Source: Paracoccus versutus (GTDB taxonomy: Bacteria; Pseudomonadota; Alphaproteobacteria; Rhodobacterales; Rhodobacteraceae). From it: DNA of 64,000 nucleotides. The stretch lies in contig NZ_JRKO01000005.1 of assembly GCF_000763885.1 (NCBI RefSeq), forward strand, positions 52,720 to 116,719, written 5' to 3'. A program made the position numbers and the translations under genes. Positions within the stretch are counted from its first letter, which is position 1. Each line of letters begins with the position of its first letter. Under the pieces are notes generated by a model, which was given only the letters and a program-made list of their open reading frames with translations, was not told the DNA's origin and made no database searches. Below are positions 32,670 to 42,471 of this stretch, piece by piece.

Positions 32670-33575
32670 TCAGGAATCCAGGCGCATGCTTGCCATTTCT
32701 TTTGCAAGCGCGTTGCACATCAGATGCTTGGCCGGGTCGATCGGGCTTGAGGTCGATACGAAGATCCCCACCCGGATGTTTGCCAGCATCTCCTGGATCA
32801 GCGGCACGAAGCGGAGCTGGCCGTCCTCGACGTCGTCGTAGAAGCCGATCTTGGTGTAAAGCCCGATCCCGTGACCGCCCAGGATCATCTGCTTCGCAAG
32901 AAACAAAGTGTTCGTGAAGATATGCGTCGACAGCGGCGTCACCAATGTCGTGATCGCCTGGTCGATGATCGAATTGCCGCCTCGGGCGTCGATGGTGCGC
33001 ACCAGCCTGTAGGCGGCAATGTCGTCGATGGTGACACTGGTCCGGCCCGCAAGCGGATGGTCGGGACGGACGATGACGCCGAAGGGCGCGGATTTTTCGG
33101 ATAGCAGCCTGACGCCGGGATGGTCCGAGAACGTAAAGGCGATCCCGATCTCTGCCGCGCCGCCGGCCACGGCCTGCAAGGCGTCCTCGGGTTGGGCGGT
33201 CGTGACCGAGATCGAGATGTCGGGATAGATCTTGCCGAACTCGTTCATCGCCCGAGGCAGGCAGCCCATCGCAATCGAATCGATCGTGTGGATATTGATA
33301 TGCCCCGTGCGCAGATCGCGCATGTCGTCGATCAGGATCTTGGTGCGCTCGAAATCGTGAAGCACCGTGCGGCAATGCTCGAGAAGGATCGCGCCGACTG
33401 CCGTAAGCTCTACCCCCTCGGGGGTGCGGTCGAAGATCGAGACGCCCAGCCGCTGCTCGACGTTGAGGATCTTGCGGTTGACCGAGGTCGAGGAGACGTT
33501 GAGAAGCTGCGCCGCCTTGCGGATCGACCGCTGTCGGGCGACCTCGTCGAAATACTTCAGGAAGCTGGTATGCAT
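32670..33575 (-). CDS. LysR-family regulator
   Basis: This 301-residue protein has an N-terminal winged helix-turn-helix (FDEVARQRSIRKAAQLLNVS, then VNRKILNVEQRLGVSIFDRT) and a C-terminal periplasmic-binding-like effector domain (HINIHTIDSIAMG, FGVIVRPDHPLAG, GHGIGLYTKIGF). It is divergent from the transporter gene at 33722 with a 146-base gap holding an inverted repeat (33608-33629). It most likely controls the 33722-42471 operon in response to its substrate. Confidence 0.9.
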   Translation of the reverse strand: MHTSFLKYFDEVARQRSIRKAAQLLNVSSTSVNRKILNVEQRLGVSIFDRTPEGVELTAVGAILLEHCRTVLHDFERTKILIDDMRDLRTGHINIHTIDSIAMGCLPRAMNEFGKIYPDISISVTTAQPEDALQAVAGGAAEIGIAFTFSDHPGVRLLSEKSAPFGVIVRPDHPLAGRTSVTIDDIAAYRLVRTIDARGGNSIIDQAITTLVTPLSTHIFTNTLFLAKQMILGGHGIGLYTKIGFYDDVEDGQLRFVPLIQEMLANIRVGIFVSTSSPIDPAKHLMCNALAKEMASMRLDS

Positions 33576-33607
33576 GCTGCCTCCACGCGAAAGGGGGGTG
33601 ATGCGTT

Positions 33608-33629
33608 TTCTGCACCACCGTTGGCAGAA
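33608..33629. promoter_or_regulatory. Inverted repeat between LysR gene and its target operon
   Basis: TTCTGC, 10 bases, GCAGAA is a perfect 6-10-6 inverted repeat in the divergent promoter region, of the size and spacing of LysR recognition sites. It lies 33 bases from the regulator start and 93 from the transporter start. Confidence 0.45.
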
Positions 33630-33721
33630 CTTTCTTCTATCTGCACTGCCCCTGCAACGCTAAAGTCAGGGCAACAAGGTCGAAACAAGGGCCGCCTTCC
33701 CACCAACAGAGAGATGGAAAG

Positions 33722-34756
33722 ATGCGATACAGAACAAGGATGGACCGGCGCAGCCTGCTGCGGGGTATGACGGCCCTTGGCGCCGCCTTTGTTGGAACCC
33801 GGATCAGCATCGAACGGGCCTGGGCCGCCGATACCCATACGATCAAGCTGCAGCTCGGCTGGCTGGCGGGGAATGGCATCCTGGGCGAGCTGGCTGCCGA
33901 TCAGAACGGCTATTTCGCCGAGGAAGGGCTGGCGCTGGACGTCGTTGCCGGGGGTCCGAACGTGGACGGCGTTGCCTCGGTCGCGTCGGGACGGGCCGAG
34001 ATCGGTTCCATCAGCTCCAGCCCGTCGCTGATGCTGGCGCGGTCCCAGGGGCTGCCGGTCAAGTGCATCGCGGCAGGTTATCAGCAGCACCCCTTTACCT
34101 ATTTCTCGCTTGAGAAGAACCCGGTGCGGGAGCCGAAGGATCTGATCGGCAAGACCGTCGCCACCAACGGCACCGCGCGGATCCTGTTGCAGGCGCTGCT
34201 GGCCGCCAACGGCATCCCCGAGGATCAGGTCGAGGTGCTTGTGATGGGCGCGGACATGTCGCCGCTGCTGACGGGCCAGGCCGATGTGGTGACGGGTTGG
34301 AAAACCAATGTCAGCGCCTTGTCGGTGCTGGGGCCCGAGCGGGTCGACATGACCTTGTGGGATGCGGGCATAAAGCTTTACGCCAATCCCTACTATGTCA
34401 CCGACAAGTCGCTGAACGAAAACCCCGAGCAGGTCCGCGGGATGTTGCGCGCGATCGCCCGCGGCTGGGGCTGGGTGCATGACAATCCCGAGGCCGCTGT
34501 CGACATCCTCGTGTCGCGTTATCCCAACCTCGACCGGGATGCCGAACTCGCGGCGGTGGGTTCCGTGGTCGAATACAGCTTCAACGAGGTGACGCGCGAA
34601 CACGGCTGGGGCACGATGACGCGCGAAAACTGGCAGGCGCAGATCGACATCTACGATCGCCTTGGCCAGTTCGAAGGCGCGGCGCCTGCGGTCGATGACG
34701 TCATGACCCTTTCGGTGCTGGATGAAATCGCCGCGGTGCGGCCGGTATACGGTTGA
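33722..34756 (+). CDS. SsuA/NMT1-type ABC transporter, substrate-binding protein
   Basis: This 344-residue exported protein has a twin-arginine-like signal ([19 protein letters not shown]) and the NMT1/SsuA fold: [28 protein letters not shown], then [13 protein letters not shown] and [10 protein letters not shown]. Family members bind sulfonates, nitrate, pyrimidine precursors or aromatic acids. The start at 33722 has GAGAGATGGAAAG upstream. It leads an operon of nine genes ending near 42471. The substrate is unknown. Confidence 0.88.
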   Translation: MRYRTRMDRRSLLRGMTALGAAFVGTRISIERAWAADTHTIKLQLGWLAGNGILGELAADQNGYFAEEGLALDVVAGGPNVDGVASVASGRAEIGSISSSPSLMLARSQGLPVKCIAAGYQQHPFTYFSLEKNPVREPKDLIGKTVATNGTARILLQALLAANGIPEDQVEVLVMGADMSPLLTGQADVVTGWKTNVSALSVLGPERVDMTLWDAGIKLYANPYYVTDKSLNENPEQVRGMLRAIARGWGWVHDNPEAAVDILVSRYPNLDRDAELAAVGSVVEYSFNEVTREHGWGTMTRENWQAQIDIYDRLGQFEGAAPAVDDVMTLSVLDEIAAVRPVYG

Positions 34757-34761
34757 ACGAC

Positions 34762-35577
34762 ATGATGGAACCCATGGAAACCCTTGTGGGGCAGCCGGTC
34801 GGTGCGACGCATGGGAGCGCTCCGGCGGCCCGGCTGGACGCGGCAACGGTCCGCTTCGGAACCTATACCGCGATCGACAAGCTTGACCTGGAGCTTGAGG
34901 CCGGTGCGTTCTACACCATCCTTGGCCCGTCGGGATGCGGCAAGTCCACGCTGCTGCGGCTGGTCTCGGACCTGATCCCCGCCGCGGGGGGCGATGTCTC
35001 GATCTTCGGCAAGACGACCGAAGAGGCGCGGCTGGCGCGGGAATTCGCCTTCGTCTTCCAGGATGCCGCCCTGCTGCCCTGGCGGTCGGCGCTGAAGAAT
35101 GTCGAGCTGCCGCTGGAAATCGGGCGCAAGCGCGGGGTCGCAATCCCCACCGGGCCGCGCAATCCGCGCGAATTGCTGGAGCTGGTCGGCCTGAAGGGGC
35201 GCGAAAACGCCCTTCCGCACGAACTTTCGGGCGGGATGCGCCAGCGGGTCGCCATTGCGCGCGCGCTGCTGTGCCAGCCCAAGCTGCTGCTGATGGACGA
35301 GCCCTTCGGCGCCCTGGACGAAATGACCCGCGACCGGCTGAACCTTCAGCTGCTGGATATCTGGCGGGAAACGGGAACGACGATCCTGTTCGTGACCCAT
35401 TCCATTTCCGAGGCGGTCTTCCTGGGGCAGAAGGTGATCATGCTGCGCGCCAATCCCGGACGCCTGCGCGAGATCGTCGATATAGACCTGCCCGAGCCGC
35501 GGCAGATGAAACTGCGCGATACGCCCGAGTTCAACCGCTATTGCAGCTATCTGCGCGAACTTCTGGAGACCTGCTGA
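34762..35577 (+). CDS. SsuB/TauB-type ABC transporter ATPase
   Basis: This 271-residue ATPase has Walker [16 protein letters not shown] loop [12 protein letters not shown], signature LSGGMRQRV and Walker [13 protein letters not shown]. The nitrate/sulfonate/taurine subfamily is clear from [21 protein letters not shown] at 34753, overlapping the previous stop, is an equally possible start; ATG 34762 is given. It overlaps the permease gene by one base (TGATG). Confidence 0.9.
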   Translation: MMEPMETLVGQPVGATHGSAPAARLDAATVRFGTYTAIDKLDLELEAGAFYTILGPSGCGKSTLLRLVSDLIPAAGGDVSIFGKTTEEARLAREFAFVFQDAALLPWRSALKNVELPLEIGRKRGVAIPTGPRNPRELLELVGLKGRENALPHELSGGMRQRVAIARALLCQPKLLLMDEPFGALDEMTRDRLNLQLLDIWRETGTTILFVTHSISEAVFLGQKVIMLRANPGRLREIVDIDLPEPRQMKLRDTPEFNRYCSYLRELLETC

Positions 35578-36380
35578 TGGCTGTCATCGAAAACCTTGGC
35601 ATCGCCGATCCCCATGCCCTCGCCCGAAGCGCGGCGCGCAAGGAAAGGCTGGTCTCGACCATCGTGCCCATCGCAACGGCAGTCGCGCTGATCGGGCTAT
35701 GGCAACTGGGGGTCAGGGCCTTCGGCGTGCCGACCTATATCGCCCCCGCGCCTTCGGATGTCGCCGTCACCTTTGTCGAGAAGTTCCCGCTGCTGATGCA
35801 GAACTTCTGGCCCACCTTCTTCGAGAGCGTGGCGGGCTTCGTGGTGGGCAATCTGGCCGCCATCCTGATCGCGGTGGCCTTTGTCCATTCCCGCAATGTC
35901 GAGCGGGCGTTCTTCCCGATCGCCGTCTTCGTGAACACGATCCCGATCCTGGCCATCGCGCCGATCCTCGTGCTGATCTTCGGGCCGGGCATGACGGCAA
36001 AGGTGGTGATCGCCGCGCTGATCTGCTTCTTCCCGACCCTGGTCAACATGGTGGGCGGCCTGCAATCGGTCAGCCCCCAGACGCTGGAACTGGCGCGCAT
36101 CCTGTCGGCCTCGAAAGCCGAGGTCTTCTGGAAGATGCGCCTGCCGTCGTCGCTGCCGTTCCTGTTCTCGGCGCTGAAAATCTCGGCCACGACCTCGGTC
36201 ATCGGTGCGATCGTGGGCGAATGGGTCGGGGCGGATCTGGGCCTGGGTGCGCTGATCATCGACGCGACCTTCAATTTCAACTCGCCGCTGCTCTACGCCA
36301 CGGTGCTCATGTCCTCGGGGCTGTCGGTCCTGATGTTCGCCCTGGTCACGCTGGCCGAACGCCGGATCGTGCGCTGGTAG
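35577..36380 (+). CDS. SsuC-type ABC transporter permease
   Basis: This 267-residue inner-membrane protein has about six helices and the coupling motif ELARILSASKAEVFWKMRLP. It starts at the A of the preceding gene's TGA, a coupled junction. With the binding protein and ATPase just upstream it completes an importer of the nitrate/sulfonate/taurine class. Confidence 0.9.
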   Translation: MAVIENLGIADPHALARSAARKERLVSTIVPIATAVALIGLWQLGVRAFGVPTYIAPAPSDVAVTFVEKFPLLMQNFWPTFFESVAGFVVGNLAAILIAVAFVHSRNVERAFFPIAVFVNTIPILAIAPILVLIFGPGMTAKVVIAALICFFPTLVNMVGGLQSVSPQTLELARILSASKAEVFWKMRLPSSLPFLFSALKISATTSVIGAIVGEWVGADLGLGALIIDATFNFNSPLLYATVLMSSGLSVLMFALVTLAERRIVRW

Positions 36381-36460
36381 CCTGAGACCCTTCGAAAACA
36401 ACCGGAAATCGACGCCGTGGGCCCGACCCGCCCCGGCGTGACAGGAGGAGCTTGTCCAAA

Positions 36461-37825
36461 ATGACCGATCGCATCAGGGATTTTCTTACCACCAGGGCCG
36501 AGCAGGTGCCGGTCGTCAGCGACACCGATGTGGTGGTGATCGGGGCGGGACCGGCGGGTCTGTCCGCCGCCGTGTCGGCCGCCCGGAACGGGGCGCGGGT
36601 GACGCTGGTCGAGCGCTATCACCACCTGGGCGGCATGGCGTCGGGAGGCATGGTCCTTGTGCTGGACGACATGGTGAACGACGGGACCGAGATCGTCACC
36701 ACCGGCATCGTCAGCGAATTCGTGGACCGGATGCAGCGCCAGGACGGCGCCGTCTTTCCCCCGCCCGAAGATTGCCTGACCAATTGGGAAATGTGGCGGA
36801 AATGGGCGCGCTGGGGCTGCATCGACTTTCACAAGCAGGGCATGCCGCAGCCGATCATCCACGCGGTCGCCTTTGATCCCGATGCCTGGAAGCGGGTCAG
36901 CCTGGACCTGGTCGCCGAGGCGGGGATCGAGCTGCGCACCCACAGCTGGTTTTCGGAAGCCATCGTCGAGAACAACCGCGTCAACGGCGTGATCGTGCAG
37001 ACCAAGCTGGGCCGGCAGGCGATCCGGGCGCGGATGGTGGTCGATGCCTCGGGCGACCTGGACGTGGCGGCCTCGGCGGGCGCGTCCTTCGTGACCGGGC
37101 AGTTCATCGTCACGACGGTCTTTCGCCTGATGGACGTGGACACCGCCAAGGCGGAAGCGTTCGAATATGAAAACCCCGAAGCCTTCAAGGCCCTGGACCG
37201 CCAGGCGAGGCGCGTCATCGGCGGGGCCTGGGGGATGTGGTGGCTGAAGACGCCGCTGCCCGGCGTCGTCTGGTGCAACTGCCCGCATATGCCGGGCTAT
37301 GACGGCCTGTCGCCGGAACACATGGTCGAGGCCGAATACGAAGGCCGCCGCCGGATGATGGCGCTGCTGGAATTCGCCCGCGCGAACCTGCCGGGCTTCG
37401 AGAATGCCAAGATGCTGGGCGCGGCCGAGCAGATGGGCATCCGGCAGACGCGGCTGCTGCAGGGCGAATACGTCGTCACCAAGGACGATGTGAAACGGCG
37501 CCGCCATTTCGACGACTCGGTCTGCCGGGGCCGGGACTATTACACCCCCTATCGGGCCTTGCTGCCCAAGGGCATCGACAACCTGATCGTCGCCGGACGC
37601 CACTATTCCGTCGAAAGCGAGGCGCAGAAGCAATCGCGCGAAATCCCCCCCTGCATGGCCCAGGGCGAGGCCGCGGGCGTGGCCGTGGCCAAGGCGCTGG
37701 AGGCGAACTGCGCGCTGCGCGACGTCGATGTCAGGGCCATCCAGAAACAGATGCGGGCGCAGGGCGCCGATCCGGGCGACATGCCCTCGGCCAACGCATT
37801 GATCGAACCAATCGCCGCCGCCTGA
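36461..37825 (+). CDS. FAD-dependent oxidoreductase (FAD_oxidored family)
   Basis: This 454-residue flavoprotein begins with TDVVVIGAGPAGLSAAVSAARNGARVTLVE and the GGMASGGMV segment typical of the FAD-dependent oxidoreductase family PF12831, and has a C-terminal FAD loop (LIVAGRHYSVESEAQ, PCMAQGEAAGVAVA). Members oxidise or reduce varied organic acids or are thought to act with iron-sulfur proteins; a ferredoxin gene is five genes on. ATG 36461 is 10 bases from GGAGGAG; a TTG at 36452 is less likely. The reaction is unknown. Confidence 0.82.
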   Translation: MTDRIRDFLTTRAEQVPVVSDTDVVVIGAGPAGLSAAVSAARNGARVTLVERYHHLGGMASGGMVLVLDDMVNDGTEIVTTGIVSEFVDRMQRQDGAVFPPPEDCLTNWEMWRKWARWGCIDFHKQGMPQPIIHAVAFDPDAWKRVSLDLVAEAGIELRTHSWFSEAIVENNRVNGVIVQTKLGRQAIRARMVVDASGDLDVAASAGASFVTGQFIVTTVFRLMDVDTAKAEAFEYENPEAFKALDRQARRVIGGAWGMWWLKTPLPGVVWCNCPHMPGYDGLSPEHMVEAEYEGRRRMMALLEFARANLPGFENAKMLGAAEQMGIRQTRLLQGEYVVTKDDVKRRRHFDDSVCRGRDYYTPYRALLPKGIDNLIVAGRHYSVESEAQKQSREIPPCMAQGEAAGVAVAKALEANCALRDVDVRAIQKQMRAQGADPGDMPSANALIEPIAAA

Positions 37826-37839
37826 GAAAGGGAACGACC

Positions 37840-39009
37840 ATGACGAAACAGCACCTTCCGCTGGAGGGCATCCGCGTCCTCGACTTTACCCAGGTGATGA
37901 TGGGGCCCTGCGCCACGCAGATGCTGGCCGATTTCGGTGCGGACGTGATCAAGATCGAGCGGCCGGGCGAGGGCGACCTGTCGCGCAATTTCTTCGGCGA
38001 GCCGAGCGAGGAGGCGATGAACAACGCGGTCTTCGCCTCGCTCAATCGCAACAAGCGGTCGGTGGAGATCAACACCAAGTCCGAGGCGGGCCGCCGGATG
38101 ATCTATGACCTGGTCGCCCAGTCGGACGTGGTCGTGGACAATTTCCGGGCCGGGGTGATGCGGCGCCTGGGTTTCGACTATGACACGCTGTCGAAGATCA
38201 ACCCCGCCATCATCTGCGCCTCGGGCACCGGCTTCGGAGAAGTCGGCCCCTATGCCCACAAGGGCGGCCAGGACGTGCTGGCCCAGGCGATGACCGGGGT
38301 CATGGAAAAGACCCAGGATCCGGCGGTTCCGAAGTCGATCTATCCGACCACGCTGTGCGACTACACCGCCGGGATGCATCTTGTGCAGGGGATCCTTGCC
38401 GCGCTGCTGGCGCGGGCCAAGACCGGGCGCGGGCAGAAGGTCGGCGTCTCGCTCTATGACTCGATGATCGCCATGCAGATGCAAGAGGCCGCGCAATGGT
38501 CGAAGCATCGCGAGGTGCTGAACTGGGCCGCGATGCCCCTGACCGGCGTCTTCGACACCAGCGACGGGGCGGTGGTGGTGGTCGGCGCCTTCAAGCCGCA
38601 TCCGCTGCGCGACATCTGCGCGGCCCTGGAGATCGAGGATCTGTCGGCCGATTATCCGAACCTTGCGGCGCAGCGGGCGCACAAGCCCTATCTGCAGGGA
38701 CGCTTCCGCGATGCCTTTGCAACCAACACGACCGCCCATTGGATCAAGCGGCTCGAGGATCAGGATCTGCTGTGCGCGCCCGTCCGTTCCCTGGGCGAGG
38801 CGCTGGATGACGCCCAGACCGCGGCCAATGGCATGCTGCTGGACCTGGACCATCCGATCCTGGGAAAGATCACCCTGGTCGGCTCGCCCGTTCATCTCAG
38901 CGAGGCTCCGGTGGTGATCCGCCATGCGCCGCCGCGACTGGGGGAGCATACCGACGAGGTCATCCGCGAATTCAGCCTGAACGCCGTCGCGCGGAAGGAG
39001 GCGGTATGA
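37840..39009 (+). CDS. CaiB/BaiF family CoA-transferase
   Basis: This 389-residue class III CoA-transferase moves CoA between carboxylic acids. Family marks are VLDFTQVMMGPCATQMLADFGADVIKIE near the N terminus, NRNKRSVEINTKSEAG, and the catalytic Asp in TLCDYTAGMH. It presumably activates the imported acid or an intermediate for the enoyl-CoA hydratase encoded next, whose gene overlaps by 4 bases (ATGA). Carnitine CoA-transferase CaiB is a relative, but the substrate here is not shown. Confidence 0.9.
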   Translation: MTKQHLPLEGIRVLDFTQVMMGPCATQMLADFGADVIKIERPGEGDLSRNFFGEPSEEAMNNAVFASLNRNKRSVEINTKSEAGRRMIYDLVAQSDVVVDNFRAGVMRRLGFDYDTLSKINPAIICASGTGFGEVGPYAHKGGQDVLAQAMTGVMEKTQDPAVPKSIYPTTLCDYTAGMHLVQGILAALLARAKTGRGQKVGVSLYDSMIAMQMQEAAQWSKHREVLNWAAMPLTGVFDTSDGAVVVVGAFKPHPLRDICAALEIEDLSADYPNLAAQRAHKPYLQGRFRDAFATNTTAHWIKRLEDQDLLCAPVRSLGEALDDAQTAANGMLLDLDHPILGKITLVGSPVHLSEAPVVIRHAPPRLGEHTDEVIREFSLNAVARKEAV

Positions 39010-39782
39010 CTGTTCGCTTCGAAGTCGTCGACCAGGTCGCGCGCGTCACCATCGACCGCCCCGACCGGATGAATGCCGTCGATGCGGCAACCGATGCCAG
39101 GCTTGACCGCATCTGGTCGGAAATCGAGACGCGCAGCGATGTCCGCTGCGTGGTCCTGACCGGGGCGGGGGACCGGGCCTTCAGTGCCGGCGCGGACATG
39201 AAGGCCGCGAACGGGCTGAGCGGGCTGGAATACTGGGGGGCGGCCAATCCGAACGGCTTTGGCGGCATCGCCCTGCGGCAAAGCCTGACCGTGCCGGTCA
39301 TTGCCCGGATCAACGGCCTTGCCCTTGGCGGCGGGTTCGAGATGGTGCTGGGCGCGGATATCGTCATCGCCTCGACCGAAGCCCGGTTCGGGCTGCCAGA
39401 GGCGCGGGTCGGACGCCTGCCCTTGGACGGCGGCATGGTCGCCCTGCAGCGTCTGATCCCCCGCAACATTGCGGCCGGGCTGATGATGACGGGCCGGATG
39501 CTCTCTGCCCAAGAGGCCGCGCAGTTCGGGCTGGTCAATGCGGTCGTGCCGCCCGACCGGCTGGATGCCGAGGTTGACGCCTGGGTCGCGGACATCCTGT
39601 CCTGCGCGCCCCTGTCGGTGGCCGCGATCAAGGACACGATCCGCTCGACGGCCCACCTGAATCCGCACGAGGCGCGCGACCTGCGCCGCCCGGCCCTGAT
39701 CGCTGCCCTGCAATCCGAGGATTCGATCGAAGGCGTCGCCGCATTCCGCGAAAAGCGCGCGCCCGTCTGGCGCGGCCGGTAG
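39006..39782 (+). CDS. Enoyl-CoA hydratase/isomerase family protein
   Basis: This 258-residue crotonase-fold enzyme has the oxyanion segments FSAGADMKAA and LALGGGFEMVLGADIVIA, and the second catalytic region FGLPEARVGRLP with the Glu. It closes with the usual FREKRAPVW. It probably hydrates or isomerises the CoA ester made by the preceding transferase. It is coupled to that gene by ATGA and followed 5 bases later by the ferredoxin gene. Confidence 0.88.
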   Translation: MTVRFEVVDQVARVTIDRPDRMNAVDAATDARLDRIWSEIETRSDVRCVVLTGAGDRAFSAGADMKAANGLSGLEYWGAANPNGFGGIALRQSLTVPVIARINGLALGGGFEMVLGADIVIASTEARFGLPEARVGRLPLDGGMVALQRLIPRNIAAGLMMTGRMLSAQEAAQFGLVNAVVPPDRLDAEVDAWVADILSCAPLSVAAIKDTIRSTAHLNPHEARDLRRPALIAALQSEDSIEGVAAFREKRAPVWRGR

Positions 39783-39787
39783 GCGCC

Positions 39788-40144
39788 ATGGCGCTTGTCA
39801 TCCAGGGCCGGTGCATCGACGTCAAGGACGGGATCTGCACCACCTCCTGTCCCGTCGACTGCATCTACGAGGGCGAGCGGATGTTCTACATCCACCCGAC
39901 CGAATGCATCGAATGCGGCATGTGCGAAAGCATCTGCCCCGTCGACGCGATCCGATACGAGGATGAGCTGGACCCCGAAAACGCCATCTTCGCGCGCATC
40001 AACCGCGAGGTCTTCATCAACGAGGCGGGCGAGATGGAAGAACCCGGCGGCTGGTCCCGCGCCATGGCGCCCCGGCCGGATCACCCGGATCTGCCGGTCG
40101 GCCCTCGTCCAGCCATGCAGGCAAACCAAAGGAGAACAGGATGA
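39788..40144 (+). CDS. 7Fe ferredoxin
   Basis: This 118-residue electron carrier has CIDVKDGICTTSCPVDCIYEG followed by HPTECIECGMCESICPVDAI: one 3Fe-4S and one 4Fe-4S ligand set, as in 7Fe ferredoxins. The C-terminal extension (about residues 75-118) is polar and proline-rich. Its presence inside a catabolic operon suggests that it serves the FAD oxidoreductase at 36461 or another redox step. It overlaps the next gene by 4 bases. Confidence 0.9.
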   Translation: MALVIQGRCIDVKDGICTTSCPVDCIYEGERMFYIHPTECIECGMCESICPVDAIRYEDELDPENAIFARINREVFINEAGEMEEPGGWSRAMAPRPDHPDLPVGPRPAMQANQRRTG

Positions 40145-41007
40145 AAGGGATCGTCGCTGCGGTGCCGACACCGGTCGACGCACGGGGCCGCTTTCTGGGG
40201 GCCGCCTTTGTGGAACATGCGCGCTGGGCCCTGGCCAATGGCTGCGACGGATTGAACGTCCTGGGGTCTACCGGCGAGGCGAATTCGCTCGACACCGGGA
40301 CGCGCCGCATGGTCATGATCCAAGCCGCCGAGGCGCTGGACCTTTGCCGCCTGATGGTCGGAACCGGCACGCCGTCGATTGACGAAACCATCGGCCTGAC
40401 CTGCCATGCCGATGACCTGGGCTATCCTGTGGCCCTGGTTCTGCCGCCCTATTACTATACGCCCCCGTCCGAAGAGGGGCTGATCGCCTGGTATCTGGCG
40501 CTTCACGCGGCGCTGGGCGACCGGCCGATCCGGGTCTGGTTCTACAATTTCCCGCAGATGACCGGCTTCGTGATCCCCGAGAGGGTGATCGCGCATCTGC
40601 ACGCCGCGGCGCCGCAGCGGTTCGACGGCATCAAGGACAGTTCCGGCGACCTTTCCTATTGCCGCAGCCTGGTCTTCAGGCTTCCCGGCCTGCAGGTCTT
40701 TCCCAGTTCGGAAACCTCCCTGGCCGAGGGACGAAGGGACGGCTTCGCGGGCTGCATCTCGGCCACGGCGAACCACACCGCCCCGATATGCGCCCGCGTC
40801 TGGCAGGGAGAGGTGGGCCTGGCGCCCCGGCTGGCCGAGCTGCGGGCCGCCATATCGGCATGCCCCCTGATCCCCGCGGTCAAGTATCTGGTGGCCCGCC
40901 GCACCGCCAACCCCGAATGGCAGAACGTGCTGCCGCCCTTCACGGCCCTTGGCGCGTCCGCCATCGCATCGCTGGATCGACTGGCGTTCGATCGCGTCGC
41001 AGCCTGA
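40141..41007 (+). CDS. DHDPS/NAL-family lyase or dehydratase
   Basis: This 288-residue TIM-barrel enzyme has the Schiff-base Lys165 (GIKDSSGD), the catalytic Tyr135 (WFYNFP) and the GSTGEA pyruvate-binding loop (NVLGSTGEANSL). The family includes dihydrodipicolinate synthase, 2-keto-3-deoxy-acid aldolases and dehydratases, and hydroxyproline-pathway deaminases. Paired with a semialdehyde dehydrogenase immediately downstream, a dehydratase or deaminase giving 2,5-dioxopentanoate is the best guess. The start overlaps the ferredoxin stop as ATGA. Confidence 0.85.
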   Translation: MKGIVAAVPTPVDARGRFLGAAFVEHARWALANGCDGLNVLGSTGEANSLDTGTRRMVMIQAAEALDLCRLMVGTGTPSIDETIGLTCHADDLGYPVALVLPPYYYTPPSEEGLIAWYLALHAALGDRPIRVWFYNFPQMTGFVIPERVIAHLHAAAPQRFDGIKDSSGDLSYCRSLVFRLPGLQVFPSSETSLAEGRRDGFAGCISATANHTAPICARVWQGEVGLAPRLAELRAAISACPLIPAVKYLVARRTANPEWQNVLPPFTALGASAIASLDRLAFDRVAA

Positions 41008-41025
41008 ACCCAGCAGGAGACAATC

Positions 41026-42471
41026 ATGAAAGACATGAACGAAATCCAGGGCAACCTGGTCGGTGGCGAATGGCTGCTGGACGGCGACTGCCGGCCCAAC
41101 GTCAACCCGTCCGATACGCGCGACATCATCGGGCGTTTTGCCTGCGCGGGCCGCGCCGCGGTCGACCAGGCCGTCCAGGCTGCCCGGTCGGCCTTTCCGG
41201 CTTGGGCCTCTGCCGGTCCGCAGGTCCGGCATGACCTGCTTGATGCCGTCGGCACCGAATTGCTGGCGCGCAAGGAAGAGATCGGCCGCCTTCTTGCGCG
41301 GGAAGAGGGCAAGACCCTGCCCGAGGCCATGGGCGAGACCATCCGCGCAGGCCAGGTCTTCAAGTTCTTTGCCGGAGAGGCGCTGCGCGTCACCGGAGAT
41401 GCCCAGCAGTCGGTCCGCCCCGGCATCGACGTCGCCGTCACCAGAGAGCCCGTGGGCGTCGTCGCCCTGATCACGCCCTGGAACTTTCCGATCGCCATCC
41501 CGGCCTGGAAGATCGCGCCCGCGCTGGCCTATGGCAATTGCGTGGTGTTGAAGCCCGCCGAATTGACGCCGGGCTGCGCCCATGTGATCGCGCAGCTTCT
41601 GCACAAGCATGGCTGCCCGGCCGGCGTCTTCAACCTGCTGATGGGGCCGGGATCGGTCGTGGGGGATGCCCTGGTGTCGCATCCGGGCGTCGACGCGGTG
41701 TCCTTCACCGGCTCGGCCGCGACCGGGTCGCGCATCGCCGCGACATGCGGCACCCTGCGCCGGAAGGTGCAGCTCGAGATGGGCGGCAAGAACCCGATGG
41801 TCGTGATGGACGACGCGGATCTGCGGACTGCGGTGCAGGCCTGCCTGAATGGCGCGTTCTTCTCGACCGGGCAGCGCTGCACCGCGTCTTCGCGGCTGAT
41901 CGTGCAGAAAGGCATCCACGATGCCTTTGTCGAGATGCTTGGCCGCGAAATGCGGGCCCTGCGCGTTGGCGATGCCTTGCAGGCGGATACCCAGATCGGG
42001 CCGGTGGTCGACCAGCGCCAGCTGGATTCCAACCTTGCCTATGTCGAGCTGGCGCGAAGCGAAGCTGCCGAGGTGGTTGGCGGCGAGCGGCTGGAGCTGG
42101 ACAAGCCCGGTTTCTACCAGGCCCCGGCCCTGTTCCTGGAAACGACGAACGACGCCCGCATCAACCGCGAGGAAATCTTCGGCCCCTGCGTCTCGGTCAT
42201 CCGGGTCGGGGATTTCGACGAGGCCCTGGCCATTGCCAATGACACGGAGTTCGGCCTTTCAGCCGGGATCTGCACTGGCAGCCTGAAATACGCGTCGGAA
42301 TTCCGCCGCAGGGTCGAGGCGGGGATGGTCATGGTGAATCTTCCGACCGCGGGCGTCGACTATCATGTGCCGTTCGGAGGGCGTAAGGGCTCGTCCTTCG
42401 GTCCGCGGGAACAGGGCCGCTATGCTGCCGAGTTCTACACGGTGGTGAAGACAGCTTATCAGCTTGCCTAG
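41026..42471 (+). CDS. Aldehyde dehydrogenase, semialdehyde type
   Basis: This 481-residue NAD(P)-dependent enzyme has the catalytic Glu in LEMGGKNP and the Cys in FSTGQRCTASSR, with the cofactor motif FTGSAATGSRI. Its sequence type is close to 2,5-dioxopentanoate (alpha-ketoglutarate semialdehyde) dehydrogenases, and its pairing with a DHDPS-family gene supports this, giving 2-oxoglutarate as end product. AGGAGACAATC precedes the ATG. It is the last intact gene before a decayed region. Confidence 0.88.
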   Translation: MKDMNEIQGNLVGGEWLLDGDCRPNVNPSDTRDIIGRFACAGRAAVDQAVQAARSAFPAWASAGPQVRHDLLDAVGTELLARKEEIGRLLAREEGKTLPEAMGETIRAGQVFKFFAGEALRVTGDAQQSVRPGIDVAVTREPVGVVALITPWNFPIAIPAWKIAPALAYGNCVVLKPAELTPGCAHVIAQLLHKHGCPAGVFNLLMGPGSVVGDALVSHPGVDAVSFTGSAATGSRIAATCGTLRRKVQLEMGGKNPMVVMDDADLRTAVQACLNGAFFSTGQRCTASSRLIVQKGIHDAFVEMLGREMRALRVGDALQADTQIGPVVDQRQLDSNLAYVELARSEAAEVVGGERLELDKPGFYQAPALFLETTNDARINREEIFGPCVSVIRVGDFDEALAIANDTEFGLSAGICTGSLKYASEFRRRVEAGMVMVNLPTAGVDYHVPFGGRKGSSFGPREQGRYAAEFYTVVKTAYQLA

